Source of the DNA: Heliobacterium chlorum
Lineage (GTDB): Bacteria > Bacillota > Desulfitobacteriia > Heliobacteriales > Heliobacteriaceae
DNA: 64,000 bases
Assembly (NCBI RefSeq): GCF_014502795.1
Contig: NZ_JACVHF010000003.1
Location: forward strand, 208,040 to 272,039
Reading direction: 5' to 3'
Position 1 is the first letter of the stretch. Every line of letters starts with the position of its first letter. Of this stretch, positions 54,899 through 62,539 are shown piece after piece. A program made the translations under genes and the position numbers. The notes beneath the pieces are model-generated. The model had not been told where the DNA came from, searched no databases, and was given only the letters and a program-made list of their open reading frames with translations.

Positions 54899-55195
54899 AT
54901 GATGCCTGAGTTTCTGATGGTATTCAGACCTAAACGAGATAACTTTATTGAGACTATGAACACAGAGGAAATGTCGGTTATGGGACAACATGCTGAACAT
55001 TGCCAACGGTTATTTTCCGAAGGTAAACTTGTTCTATCCGGCGTTTGTCTAGACGGGACGTATGGAATCGTGGTATTTCGTGCTAAATCTGAAGAATCTG
55101 CTCGGCAGTTTTTCAATAACGATCCCGCAGTACAGGCGGGCATAGTAAACGTAGAACTACATCCTTTTCGAATAGGGATGTTACAGTGCTCATAG
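54899..55195 (+). CDS. YciI-like protein
   Basis: 98 aa, ATG with AAAAGGGG upstream (a second ATG follows directly). The ferredoxin-like YciI/DGPF fold is suggested by 'QHAEHCQRLFSEGKLVLSG', 'GIVVFRAKSEESARQFFNND' and the end 'VNVELHPFRIGML'. These small proteins are possible hydrolases or binding proteins with no fixed role. First gene inside the 9.3-kb element. Confidence 0.7.
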   Translation: MMPEFLMVFRPKRDNFIETMNTEEMSVMGQHAEHCQRLFSEGKLVLSGVCLDGTYGIVVFRAKSEESARQFFNNDPAVQAGIVNVELHPFRIGMLQCS

Positions 55196-55257
55196 TAAGA
55201 AGGCACTCCTATTAGATTTTAAATTATATAATAATATTAAGTTGATAGGACGGTATT

Positions 55258-55344
55258 ATGTCACAGATTATTTCGTTAGAGATAAACTTTCTATTTGGAA
55301 ATTCAACCCATACGATTTACCCAGTTGTATTAAGACCAGGATGA
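55258..55344 (+). pseudogene. N-terminal remnant of an MBL-fold hydrolase
   Basis: ATG 55258 after ATAGGACGG opens a 28-residue frame, 'MSQIISLEINFLFGNSTHTI' then Y-P-V-V-L-R-P-G, stop. It matches the first beta strands of metallo-beta-lactamase-fold hydrolases, which normally continue into an L-I-D-C/T-G strand. Here the frame runs into a terminator hairpin, so the rest of the gene was deleted. Confidence 0.5.
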
Positions 55345-55360
55345 TTGTCCTGGTTTTTTT
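55334..55360 (+). terminator. Terminator fused to the MBL remnant
   Basis: ACCAGGA and TCCTGGT pair around a short loop, followed by seven Ts. It overlaps the remnant's stop codon. Confidence 0.75.
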
Positions 55361-55655
55361 GCTCCAAAAACGGTTCACCTTTTTGTCATGAGACTCACCG
55401 CAAGTCGTACCATTTACATTAGGGCGTATATTCACAAACGACAAGAAGCCTTCTTTGTGAGTTATCCTCATAGCCTTCTTGTTGTGATTCCCATTTAACG
55501 ATGGTGATGGCATACAAGAGATAACTTTTCAAATTGACAAGTTGTCATCTTGCTTGTTCGTCTTGCATAGCTGATGAGTTTACGACCATTTGACCCTCCC
55601 AAGCCAACAAATAACCTTCCTTATCCCAACAAAAACTCATCTTCTTTGTAGAAAG
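55361..55655. other. Intergenic stretch without a supported gene
   Basis: Two minus-strand frames exist, but neither has a ribosome site or recognisable sequence, and one is generated by the terminator below. No other structure seen. Confidence 0.35.
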
Positions 55656-55687
55656 GAAAAACGACCCCGCCGTGGGTGGCGAAGTCG
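55656..55687 (-). terminator. Terminator of the flavin reductase gene
   Basis: CGACTTCGCC and GGCGGGGTCG (two G-T pairs) around ACCCAC, followed by five Ts on the minus strand. Confidence 0.65.
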
Positions 55688-55759
55688 CGTTGTGGAGGTT
55701 AGTGGAGTTCTTTTTTATCCTTTTCAATGTTTTCATTAAAGACGTCGGTCCACTCACTA

Positions 55760-56323
55760 TTATTGTTCTTGTGACTTCTTGTAGACCTCACCTTCTTTAA
55801 ACAGATAGCCAACGGCTTGCCCTAAATTCCAATAGCCATTGCCCATCATAATCATCGGATTAATTTTTTGAGGGTCAACTCTTCCATCTGTAAGGGATTC
55901 TTGATTCGTATATACAGAAACTATCTCACCGAAAAACATTTCGAAATCAAATATCGGCATACTTTTAATGACCTTGCAAAGCATGTTCACTGGGCATTCG
56001 CTGATCATCGGTGCTCTTCCTAATTCATCATAAAACGAGTTGAAAATATCCGCCTTGCTCGTTTCTTTTCCCGACACGATACCGCAATAATCGGTTACTT
56101 GAACCATATCTGCCGAAGGGATGTTTATGCTAAAATACCCATTCTCTTTGACACCCGTGGTTGTATAGTGAGTACTTCGAAGTGAGATGTAGAGTACGGG
56201 TTCTAGGCTAACCACCCCGCACGCTCCAACAGTGACGTAGTTCGGTTTTCCATCAACGTCCGCTCCAACTAATATGGTAGGAAATGGGCCAAGCGGTCTG
56301 TTTGGAATTTTTACTTTCTCCAT
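55760..56323 (-). CDS. Flavin reductase-family protein
   Basis: 187 aa, ATG with GGAGG upstream. It has the FMN-binding split-barrel type: 'FPTILVGADVDGKPNYVTVG', 'SLRSTHYTTTGVKENGYFSI' and 'FFGEIVSVYTNQESL'. Such proteins bind FMN and reduce flavins or act as small flavoproteins. It lies 65 bases downstream of a LUD-domain gene on the same strand, but there is no pathway I can name for the pair. Confidence 0.85.
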   Translation of the reverse strand: MEKVKIPNRPLGPFPTILVGADVDGKPNYVTVGACGVVSLEPVLYISLRSTHYTTTGVKENGYFSINIPSADMVQVTDYCGIVSGKETSKADIFNSFYDELGRAPMISECPVNMLCKVIKSMPIFDFEMFFGEIVSVYTNQESLTDGRVDPQKINPMIMMGNGYWNLGQAVGYLFKEGEVYKKSQEQ

Positions 56324-56388
56324 GAATATACCTCCTGCTTATTATCTTGGCCGTAAAAAAAAAGAAGTGCATGGCAGTAATATATATC

Positions 56389-57015
56389 CTAGAAACCTAA
56401 AGATTCACCGACGAGTATTACTTTAATTCGGCCTTGACTCATGGACGAACTGGTAATTACTAGCTGACTACATGAGTCCTCAGCGACTTTTGAAAGTTCA
56501 TCATAAGAAGGATAGTCCTTATTAAATATAAGCAACGTCATTGGGGCGGCATATTTTTTTGCACGAAGTATTGCCGCGTCTAAATTAGGAACTACTTTGT
56601 TGATTCCGGCAATTACTATTACGTTTTTCGGCCCAAATATAAGTGAAGCTACCCTATTGCCATACCCATCTATATTTACCAACTCGCCTGATTCAGTGAT
56701 AGCGTTAGAACTCATTAAAAAATAATCTGCACTTAATGCCTGCCGTGCAACCTTATCCTTGGCTAGAGCACCTTGTGCGTCATCCGGGTCTAAGAAATTT
56801 TTGTATCCCTCATTTTTTAGTGCGACCTTTAGACCAATTTCATGTAGAGTTGCAGAACCTCCGCAAGAAACTACACTATCTTTTGGGATCATTTTAAGAA
56901 CTTTTTTTACGGCTTCTTCTTTTGTCACGCAGTAATATGCTTCCATATTGCGTTTTTTTAATTCCTCGACTAGCTTCTGAGATAATAGAACGTTATAGCA
57001 CTCTCGAGTTTTCAC
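56389..57015 (-). CDS. LUD-domain protein (DUF162)
   Basis: 208 aa, GTG start with GGGAGT upstream. It matches the LutC/LUD fold: 'VKKVLKMIPKDSVVSCGGSA', 'LHEIGLKVALKNEGYKN' and 'YFLMSSNAITESGELVNIDG'. Relatives of LutB/LutC act in lactate oxidation, but stand-alone LUD proteins of this length are uncharacterised. No lutA/lutB partner is near. Confidence 0.85.
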   Translation of the reverse strand: MKTRECYNVLLSQKLVEELKKRNMEAYYCVTKEEAVKKVLKMIPKDSVVSCGGSATLHEIGLKVALKNEGYKNFLDPDDAQGALAKDKVARQALSADYFLMSSNAITESGELVNIDGYGNRVASLIFGPKNVIVIAGINKVVPNLDAAILRAKKYAAPMTLLIFNKDYPSYDELSKVAEDSCSQLVITSSSMSQGRIKVILVGESLGF

Positions 57016-57130
57016 GTACTACTCCCATTAAATTAATTTTAGAGCCTTTATCCACCTTCATGATTCCCCCACCCTACCCAAATTAACACTAATTTTCAGT
57101 TTGTCCATACCTGACTACCAGCTAAATCCC

Positions 57131-57280
57131 CCAGTTATTTCCTATACCCTTCAAACCCGACCCCACAGAATGCCCTGTGTGCCTTTGAAAACGATAGGCT
57201 ATACGGGTTATACCATAACGGGGGGGCGAGTTGGATGTGGGCCATTACAGCGGTCTTATGTGGGATATGGGGATTTAAGG
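57131..57280 (+). repeat. Dispersed intergenic repeat R, copy 2
   Basis: CAGTTATTTCCTATACCCTT, CCCACAGAATGCCCTGTGTG, CCTTTGAAAACGA and GGATGTGGGCCATTACAGCG occur in this order. It fills most of the 376-base gap between the LUD and rpoZ genes. Confidence 0.75.
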
Positions 57281-57342
57281 TGATTTATTTAAGGTTTTTT
57301 ACGAAAATAGCAGTGCTACTGACGGTTTTGTTTGATAAATGA

Positions 57343-57370
57343 ATAACAGCCCGGCGTTAGCCGGACTGCT
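57343..57370 (-). terminator. Terminator of the rpoZ paralogue
   Basis: CAGCCCGGC and GCCGGACTG arms around a four-base loop. Similar to the hairpin at 48447-48477. Confidence 0.65.
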
Positions 57371-57391
57371 TACACAGCGAAAAATTCTACG

Positions 57392-57640
57392 CTAATATTT
57401 TCGATTAAACGTAGCCTCAACGCTCTCTTTATCGTTCACACGTTCGTAACGAATTAATCCTTCCGCGATTTCCCTTAGAGCGATACTTACCGGCTTATCT
57501 TCCTTCTTCGCATGAACCAATGGTTCCGCCGGTTTGCTGGGATCATTTAGTGAACGTGCTCGCCGGGCGGCGAGTATAACCATAGCGTACTTACTTTCGA
57601 CTCGCCCCAATAACTCATCTAATGATGGTTTATTGATGTA
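57392..57640 (-). CDS. rpoZ: RNA polymerase omega subunit (second copy, atypical start)
   Basis: About 82 aa. 'NKPSLDELLGRVESKYAMVI' and 'LAARRARSLND' with 'KPVSIALREIAEGLIRYERV' are diagnostic of RpoZ, which clamps the beta' subunit during polymerase assembly. AAGGAGG sits nine bases before an ATC codon at 57640-57638, exactly where a start should be. The only canonical in-frame start (ATG 57673) lacks a ribosome site. It either uses ATC, uses the longer frame, or has lost its start. It lies inside the integrated element, away from any gmk/coaBC genes. Confidence 0.75.
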   Translation of the reverse strand, partial: YINKPSLDELLGRVESKYAMVILAARRARSLNDPSKPAEPLVHAKKEDKPVSIALREIAEGLIRYERVNDKESVEATFNRKY

Positions 57641-57740
57641 TATCGACCTCCTTAAACTAGGACCGGGAACCATTCTAGTTTTCGATGTAACCCAAGTATT
57701 TAATCAATAAACACCTCAAAAGCTAGTAATTTCACTAGCC

Positions 57741-57820
57741 TTTCACCTAATTATTTCCTACACCTATCAACCCCGACCCCACAGAATGCCCTGTTTGCCT
57801 TTGAAATTGATCAGCTAGGG
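57741..57820 (+). repeat. Dispersed intergenic repeat R, copy 3 (truncated)
   Basis: CACCTAATTATTTCCTACAC, CCCACAGAATGCCCTGTTTG and CCTTTGAAATTGA; the right half of the unit is missing. Confidence 0.7.
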
Positions 57821-57845
57821 AAAGAAATAAAACGCATCTAAACGG

Positions 57846-58226
57846 TTATCTTCTCCTGGCAATCATTTCGATTTCAACTTGTGCACCTAGAGGTAATGCC
57901 GCTACTCCAATTGTTGTACGAGCAGGATACGGTGAAGAAAAGTGTTTTGAATATACTGCGTTCATTGCTGCAAAATTACCCATATCGGTTAAAAACACAT
58001 TTACTTTTTCAACATCGTCATGTGTTAAGCCTGCTGCCTCTAATACATTGAATAGATTTTTAAAGCATTGTTCCGTTTGATTAGTGATATCACCTTCCAC
58101 AAGTTTCCCTGTTTCCGAATCTATAGGCGTTTGCCCTGATAAAAAAATCAAATCTCCAGACTCAACTGCATGTGAGTATGGTCCAACTGCAACAGCTCCG
58201 GCAGCACTAAAAGTCTTCCTAGCCAT
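57846..58226 (-). CDS. RidA/YjgF-family enamine deaminase
   Basis: 126 aa, ATG with GGAGG upstream. It hydrolyses reactive 2-aminoacrylate-type enamines. 'AVGPYSHAVESGDLIFLSGQ', 'EKVNVFLTDMGNFAAMN' and the catalytic-arginine segment 'YPARTTIGVAALPLGAQVEI' are all intact. Confidence 0.9.
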   Translation of the reverse strand: MARKTFSAAGAVAVGPYSHAVESGDLIFLSGQTPIDSETGKLVEGDITNQTEQCFKNLFNVLEAAGLTHDDVEKVNVFLTDMGNFAAMNAVYSKHFSSPYPARTTIGVAALPLGAQVEIEMIARRR

Positions 58227-58368
58227 AATGAAGATCCTCCATTTTGCTAAAATTTATCACCATTCTGAATCCATGATATCAATTAATCACCATATGTTCA
58301 AATACTCATTCCAATAAATCTGCCTGTTGAGAAACAATCTTATGTAGATACATCAGTCCCAAGTTTGA

Positions 58369-58392
58369 CCGCTCATCCAAGAGCGGATTTTT
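58369..58392 (+). terminator. Hairpin with T-run
   Basis: CCGCTC and GAGCGG around ATCCAA, followed by TTTTT. No plus-strand gene precedes it directly, so it may be a leftover of lost DNA. Confidence 0.5.
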
Positions 58393-58469
58393 GATCTCCA
58401 GTTCGGTTCGGTCCCTTCCGGTTAACAGAAACATTGTTAGACAAGCAGTTAGTTAACATCTGAGAAAAA

Positions 58470-58590
58470 CCGCCCACCCTCATGGCCTTTCCCGGAGACG
58501 GGAGACGAAATGGCCGTGAGAGATGAGCGATTGTACTGTTATCCTATTCGATAAGATAGGGTACCGTTATTCAACCTAATTATTTCCTTG
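58470..58590. repeat. Composite hairpin repeat H, copy 1
   Basis: CTCATGGCC and GGCCGTGAG are arms around an inner TCCCG/CGGGA hairpin; about 45 bases later CCTAATTATTTCCT follows, the left edge of repeat R. Together with nearby sequence it fills the gap between the RidA and CBO0543 genes, where no gene is seen. Confidence 0.5.
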
Positions 58591-58623
58591 ACTCGTGAAA
58601 ACCGATTCTGAGTAAGCAACTCT

Positions 58624-59259
58624 TTATCTTTTTTGTTTGTCACTATCTGATTTAGAAAACTGATGTCTCCTCGCGGGTTGTGCCAAAATGGTAGATGGGA
58701 GTTCTGATCGTTCGAGGGTACCATCCTGCTCTTCAAACCATAACACAGTCAACATTATCGCTCTCATTACAATCGCTATGCCCAGGATGATCAAGAAGGT
58801 ATAGTAGTACCTCCATGTATAAAGTTGAAGAATTTCAAGAGAAGAGAGTAGAGGTAGAAAAGCAAAACATAACACCGCGTCAGCGATAACCGACCATACA
58901 AGGAAGGATTTCCATGTTGAACAGTATTGGTACACCAACATAAACGCTAGTGGAAACACTGTCAAATCATTGAGAAATAATGCATGACCAAGAGGGATAA
59001 GTCGAATAGTATACACAAAACCGCCAACTGATGCTCCAAAATCATCCATGATAATTCGTGAGACTGCGATGAAGGAACCAAAAAGTAGAATGTTGGATAA
59101 TCTATGCTTATCCACGTATTTCCACCAAATCGCATAGCAGATGGCAATGATGCTGGCTATAAACCACCAACGTACCGAAAAAAGATCAGCTCGCCATTGG
59201 GGGTAAATAATTCCCCATAACTGTAGTCGGAGATCACGTATCAGATCTGTGTAATGCAC
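58624..59259 (-). CDS. CBO0543-family membrane protein
   Basis: About 211 aa from GTG 59259 (GGAGG six bases upstream); the open frame continues to 59295. Around five to six membrane helices, with the family-typical 'FPLAFMLVYQYCSTWKSFLV' and 'LYTWRYYYTFLIILGIAI'. CBO0543 proteins are widespread in spore formers and of unknown function. Confidence 0.75.
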   Translation of the reverse strand: MHYTDLIRDLRLQLWGIIYPQWRADLFSVRWWFIASIIAICYAIWWKYVDKHRLSNILLFGSFIAVSRIIMDDFGASVGGFVYTIRLIPLGHALFLNDLTVFPLAFMLVYQYCSTWKSFLVWSVIADAVLCFAFLPLLSSLEILQLYTWRYYYTFLIILGIAIVMRAIMLTVLWFEEQDGTLERSELPSTILAQPARRHQFSKSDSDKQKR

Positions 59260-59419
59260 TTTTTTCCTCCACCAATAACGCGAGTTGAGAAGCATAACGA
59301 ATGTTTATATGATGACACAAAATGGCTTTTTTATGACAACACTGGACTAAATATTTCCGTGGAGGTCCTTAACTCCCCCGACCCACCTAATCAACACTGT
59401 CCACTCTCACCAAAAAAAC

Positions 59420-59486
59420 AACCGCCCCTCCCCACTGGCCTCCCAATAACGTGGCTTATCAGGTAGACCGTGAAGAAGGGCGGTTA
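59420..59486. repeat. Composite hairpin repeat H, copy 2
   Basis: AACCGCCC and GGGCGGTT outer arms with inner GGCCT/AGGTAGACC pairing. Strongly similar to copy 3 at 61122. Upstream AATCAACACTGTCCACT also occurs before the integrase gene (near 62496). Confidence 0.65.
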
Positions 59487-59540
59487 TTCTTCTATTCTGA
59501 CCGGTAATTCAACTAATTAACACCTGGACACCGCCTATTT

Positions 59541-59690
59541 TGCCTAATTATTTCCTCCACACTTCAAATCCGACCCCACAGAATGCCCTGTGTGCCTTTG
59601 AAAACGAGTGGCTATACCGTTCCATATCATGATGGGGGTTTAATTTGGCGTGGGGCGTTACAGCGGGTGTGGTGGGAGATGGGGGATTTT
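59541..59690 (+). repeat. Dispersed intergenic repeat R, copy 4
   Basis: TGCCTAATTATTTCCTCCAC, CCCACAGAATGCCCTGTGTG, CCTTTGAAAACGAGTGGCTA and GGCGTGGGGCGTTACAGCGG. This copy, with repeat H before it, fills the 509-base gap ahead of the MFS gene. Confidence 0.75.
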
Positions 59691-59804
59691 AGACTATATT
59701 GAATAATATGCTGTTATTTTTATCCTTGTAAAAGGATATTTTTTAGGGGTAAAGAATACTAGTCTGAACAATTACGTGAACGACTAGTGAGAGAAGGCAA
59801 ATAA

Positions 59805-61112
59805 ATGAGCGATCTGGAGAACACCTTTAGAAGATTTCTGATTGTTTGGTGTGGACAGCTAATCTCGTCTATCGGGAGCGGACTTACAGCTTTCGCTTTG
59901 GGTGTTTTTATCTTTCAGAAGACCCAATCTGCTACAGACTTCTCTTTGATTATTCTTTTTTCTTTTCTACCCTCATTTATTTTGCTGCCGTTTGGTGGTG
60001 TACTTGCAGATAGGTTCGATCGTAAGAAAATGATGATTCTTGGGGATACAGGAGCTATTACTGGTCTACTATTCATTCTATTTGCCATGCTCCGAGGAAA
60101 TATTGAACTATGGCATATTTATGCTGGTGTAGCAATGAGTTCGATATTTTCGGCGATACAAAGTCCTGCCTATAAGGCTGCTGTGACTGATTTAGTTTCT
60201 GAAGAGCTATATTCTCAAGCGAGTGGGCTCATTCAGTTGGCGGGATCTGCTCAGTATCTTATATCTCCGATAATTGCGGGATTCCTTATGAGCGTATTGG
60301 ATATTAAGATAGTTTTAAGCATTGATATTATTAGTTTCATCGTTGCCGTTGCAGCCGTATTTATAATTAGAAACCAAGAACCTGCTTCACGAAATATCGA
60401 GAATCGAGAATTTTTCTTAGATATTAAGGAAGCTTACCATTACCTCCTATCCCAAAAAGGCATTTTGTGGTTGGTTATTTTAACGTCAATGATTTGCTTT
60501 TATATAGGATTAATTCAGTCGCTGTTTGGGCCTATGATGTTATCACTAACGGATTCTAAGACCCTAGGTATTGCTCTATCCTTATCAGCAACGGGAATGT
60601 TAGTAAGCAGCCTCTTTATCGGGACACTTGGGATTAAGCAACGAAAGGTATTCATATTATCGTTGTCTTTGACTCTAACTGGTTTCTTCTATGCCCTCAT
60701 AGGCTTCTCTACAAAAATAACATTAATTGTTACTTTTTGTTTTCTATTCTTCTGTACACTCCCGTTTGTTAACACGAGCCTAGAGGTTCTTATTCGAAGC
60801 AATGTCGATAATGAGCGGCAAGGTAGAATTTGGTCCATGGTTTCTGCCATCTCACAAGTAGGCTACATATTGGCGTTCGGTTCGGCAGGTATTTTGGCTG
60901 ATCGACTGTTTAATCCCCTGCTTTATACTGATGGGGTCTTGGCAAGCACCGTTGGTCAAATCATCGGAACTGGGCCGGGTAGGGGTATTGGATTTTTGTT
61001 TATCGTATCCGGCTTACTTGTTTCAGTTCTAGGACTTATTATTGGAAGAGTTAAAAATATTAGTTTATTAGAATTAAAGTCAGACACCCCACAAGCTAAA
61101 AGTATCTCTTAG
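59805..61112 (+). CDS. MFS exporter (macrolide-efflux-like)
   Basis: 435 aa with about 12 membrane helices. 'FLIVWCGQLISSIGSGLTAF' and 'PFGGVLADRFDRKKMMILGD' match the MFS_3 group that includes Mef-type macrolide pumps and siderophore exporters. AGAAGG lies seven bases before ATG. AT-rich codon use and the GyrI-like regulator that follows suggest an acquired drug-export module. Substrate unknown. Confidence 0.85.
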   Translation: MSDLENTFRRFLIVWCGQLISSIGSGLTAFALGVFIFQKTQSATDFSLIILFSFLPSFILLPFGGVLADRFDRKKMMILGDTGAITGLLFILFAMLRGNIELWHIYAGVAMSSIFSAIQSPAYKAAVTDLVSEELYSQASGLIQLAGSAQYLISPIIAGFLMSVLDIKIVLSIDIISFIVAVAAVFIIRNQEPASRNIENREFFLDIKEAYHYLLSQKGILWLVILTSMICFYIGLIQSLFGPMMLSLTDSKTLGIALSLSATGMLVSSLFIGTLGIKQRKVFILSLSLTLTGFFYALIGFSTKITLIVTFCFLFFCTLPFVNTSLEVLIRSNVDNERQGRIWSMVSAISQVGYILAFGSAGILADRLFNPLLYTDGVLASTVGQIIGTGPGRGIGFLFIVSGLLVSVLGLIIGRVKNISLLELKSDTPQAKSIS

Positions 61113-61121
61113 TTAAAACTG

Positions 61122-61185
61122 AACCGTCCCTCCCCATTGGCCTCGCTCGAAAAGCGTACAAGGTAGGCCGTGAGGAAGGCGGTTA
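61122..61185. repeat. Composite hairpin repeat H, copy 3
   Basis: AACCGTCCCTCCCCATTGGC and AGGCCGTGAGGAAGGCGGTT are largely complementary and repeat copy 2. It lies directly after the MFS stop and may act as its terminator. Confidence 0.65.
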
Positions 61186-61405
61186 CTTCTATTTTGCCGA
61201 TAGTTAAGGAGATTTTATCCTCAGCATATCTCCTATCGTCTATTATCGACAAAATTTCAAAAAGAGCTCGCCATAATCGGTGGGCTTTATGCTAACTTCC
61301 TATTAGTTCTAACTTTTTCAGCAACCGTAGCGATATGACTTCCTATAGATTTATGTTTTTATGTATTATCCAAGCTTCCCTGCATAACGGTGCACAGAAT
61401 GTCGG

Positions 61406-61420
61406 ATAGAAACGTTCTAT
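61406..61420. promoter_or_regulatory. Possible operator before the AraC-type gene
   Basis: ATAGAAACGTTCTAT is a 15-base inverted repeat (ATAGAA/TTCTAT), 36 bases upstream of the start. The remaining 343-base gap holds repeat H and nothing else I can identify. Confidence 0.4.
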
Positions 61421-61455
61421 TTCTGCTATTCTATCGATGAAAGGAGGTCGTAGAA

Positions 61456-62328
61456 ATGGGATTGCTTGAAAAAACGAATGACGCCTTACGCTATATTGAA
61501 GAAAATTTGGCGGATGAAATTGACCCTAAAGAGGTCGCTAGGATTGCTTTCTGCTCAGAATATCACTTCAAGAGAATGTTTTCTTTCCTGGCCGGTGTAA
61601 CCTTGTCTGAATATATTCGTCGAAGACGTCTTACCCTCGCTGCGTTCGAGCTTTCTAACAGTGACTTAAGGATCATCGATATTGCCGTTAAATACGGATA
61701 CAACTCACCAGATTCATTTACAAGAGCTTTTCAAAGTATGCATGGTATAACCCCGTCTGAAGCTAAGAGTAACGGTCAAGTATTAAAAGCATATCCTCGA
61801 TTGTCCTTTCATCTATCAGTTAAAGGAGCACATGAATTGAACTATCGCATTATAGAAAAAAACGCATTTCGCCTTATTGGTATTAAGAAAAGAGTTCCTA
61901 TTATATTTAACGGAGTTAATCCTGAGATTGCCGCAATGTGGAAATCGTTAGATGAAGAAATGATAAAAAATCTGAAAAACCTATCTAATGTTGAACCAGT
62001 TGGGTTAATAAGTGCATCTGCTAATTTTTCCGATGGCCGTATGGAAGAAAAAGGAGAACTTGATCATTATATAGGAGTAGCGTCGACAAGAGATTGCCCA
62101 AGCAACTTTGTCGCTTTAGAAGTTCCCGCTTTAACATGGGGCGTTTTTGAAGCCATCGGTCCATTTCCTAATACGCTTCAAAACGTGTGGGGGCGAATCT
62201 ATTCAGAGTGGTTTCCTTCGTCAAATTATGAACTAGTAGAAGGTCCAGAAATCTTATGGAATGAGCATAAAGACGTAACCTCACCAAACTTTAGGAGTCA
62301 AATATGGATTCCTATTATAAAAAAATAA
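61456..62328 (+). CDS. AraC-family regulator with GyrI-like sensor domain
   Basis: 290 aa, ATG with AAAGGAGG upstream. Residues 8-105 are an AraC HTH ('[20 protein letters not shown]', '[20 protein letters not shown]'). Residues about 125-290 are a GyrI/SOUL-like effector domain ('[16 protein letters not shown]', '[19 protein letters not shown]') that binds hydrophobic compounds in Rob- and BmrR-type activators. It may control the MFS exporter upstream. Confidence 0.9.
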   Translation: MGLLEKTNDALRYIEENLADEIDPKEVARIAFCSEYHFKRMFSFLAGVTLSEYIRRRRLTLAAFELSNSDLRIIDIAVKYGYNSPDSFTRAFQSMHGITPSEAKSNGQVLKAYPRLSFHLSVKGAHELNYRIIEKNAFRLIGIKKRVPIIFNGVNPEIAAMWKSLDEEMIKNLKNLSNVEPVGLISASANFSDGRMEEKGELDHYIGVASTRDCPSNFVALEVPALTWGVFEAIGPFPNTLQNVWGRIYSEWFPSSNYELVEGPEILWNEHKDVTSPNFRSQIWIPIIKK

Positions 62329-62433
62329 CTCACGCTCTCACCAACCCAATTACCATTGACTAACTTGCCCCCCTCTCCCCTAAAATCCTCTGTAGCTCCA
62401 CGTAGTTCCCTTAACGCCAAAAACAATGACACA

Positions 62434-62468
62434 AAAAGCTCGCCTCCATCGGCGGGCTTCTTTATTTT
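62434..62468 (+). terminator. Terminator after the AraC-type gene
   Basis: AAGCTCGCC and GGCGGGCTT around TCCATC, followed by a T-rich tract. Confidence 0.7.
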
Positions 62469-62539
62469 GCTTGACTCCCCTCCCTTTTCAATCAACACTG
62501 TCCACTGACCCAACTAAACATCGGGAAGGTGGACCTATC

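Noticed and set aside
55268..55513. 81-residue minus-strand ORF
   Set aside because: No ribosome site or recognisable sequence, and it runs antisense through the MBL remnant and its terminator.
55545..55757. 70-residue minus-strand ORF
   Set aside because: It has no ribosome site and its middle is the terminator hairpin of the flavin reductase gene.
52101..59690. CRISPR array
   Set aside because: The repeats are about 150 bases, few and widely separated, with no regular spacers or cas genes.
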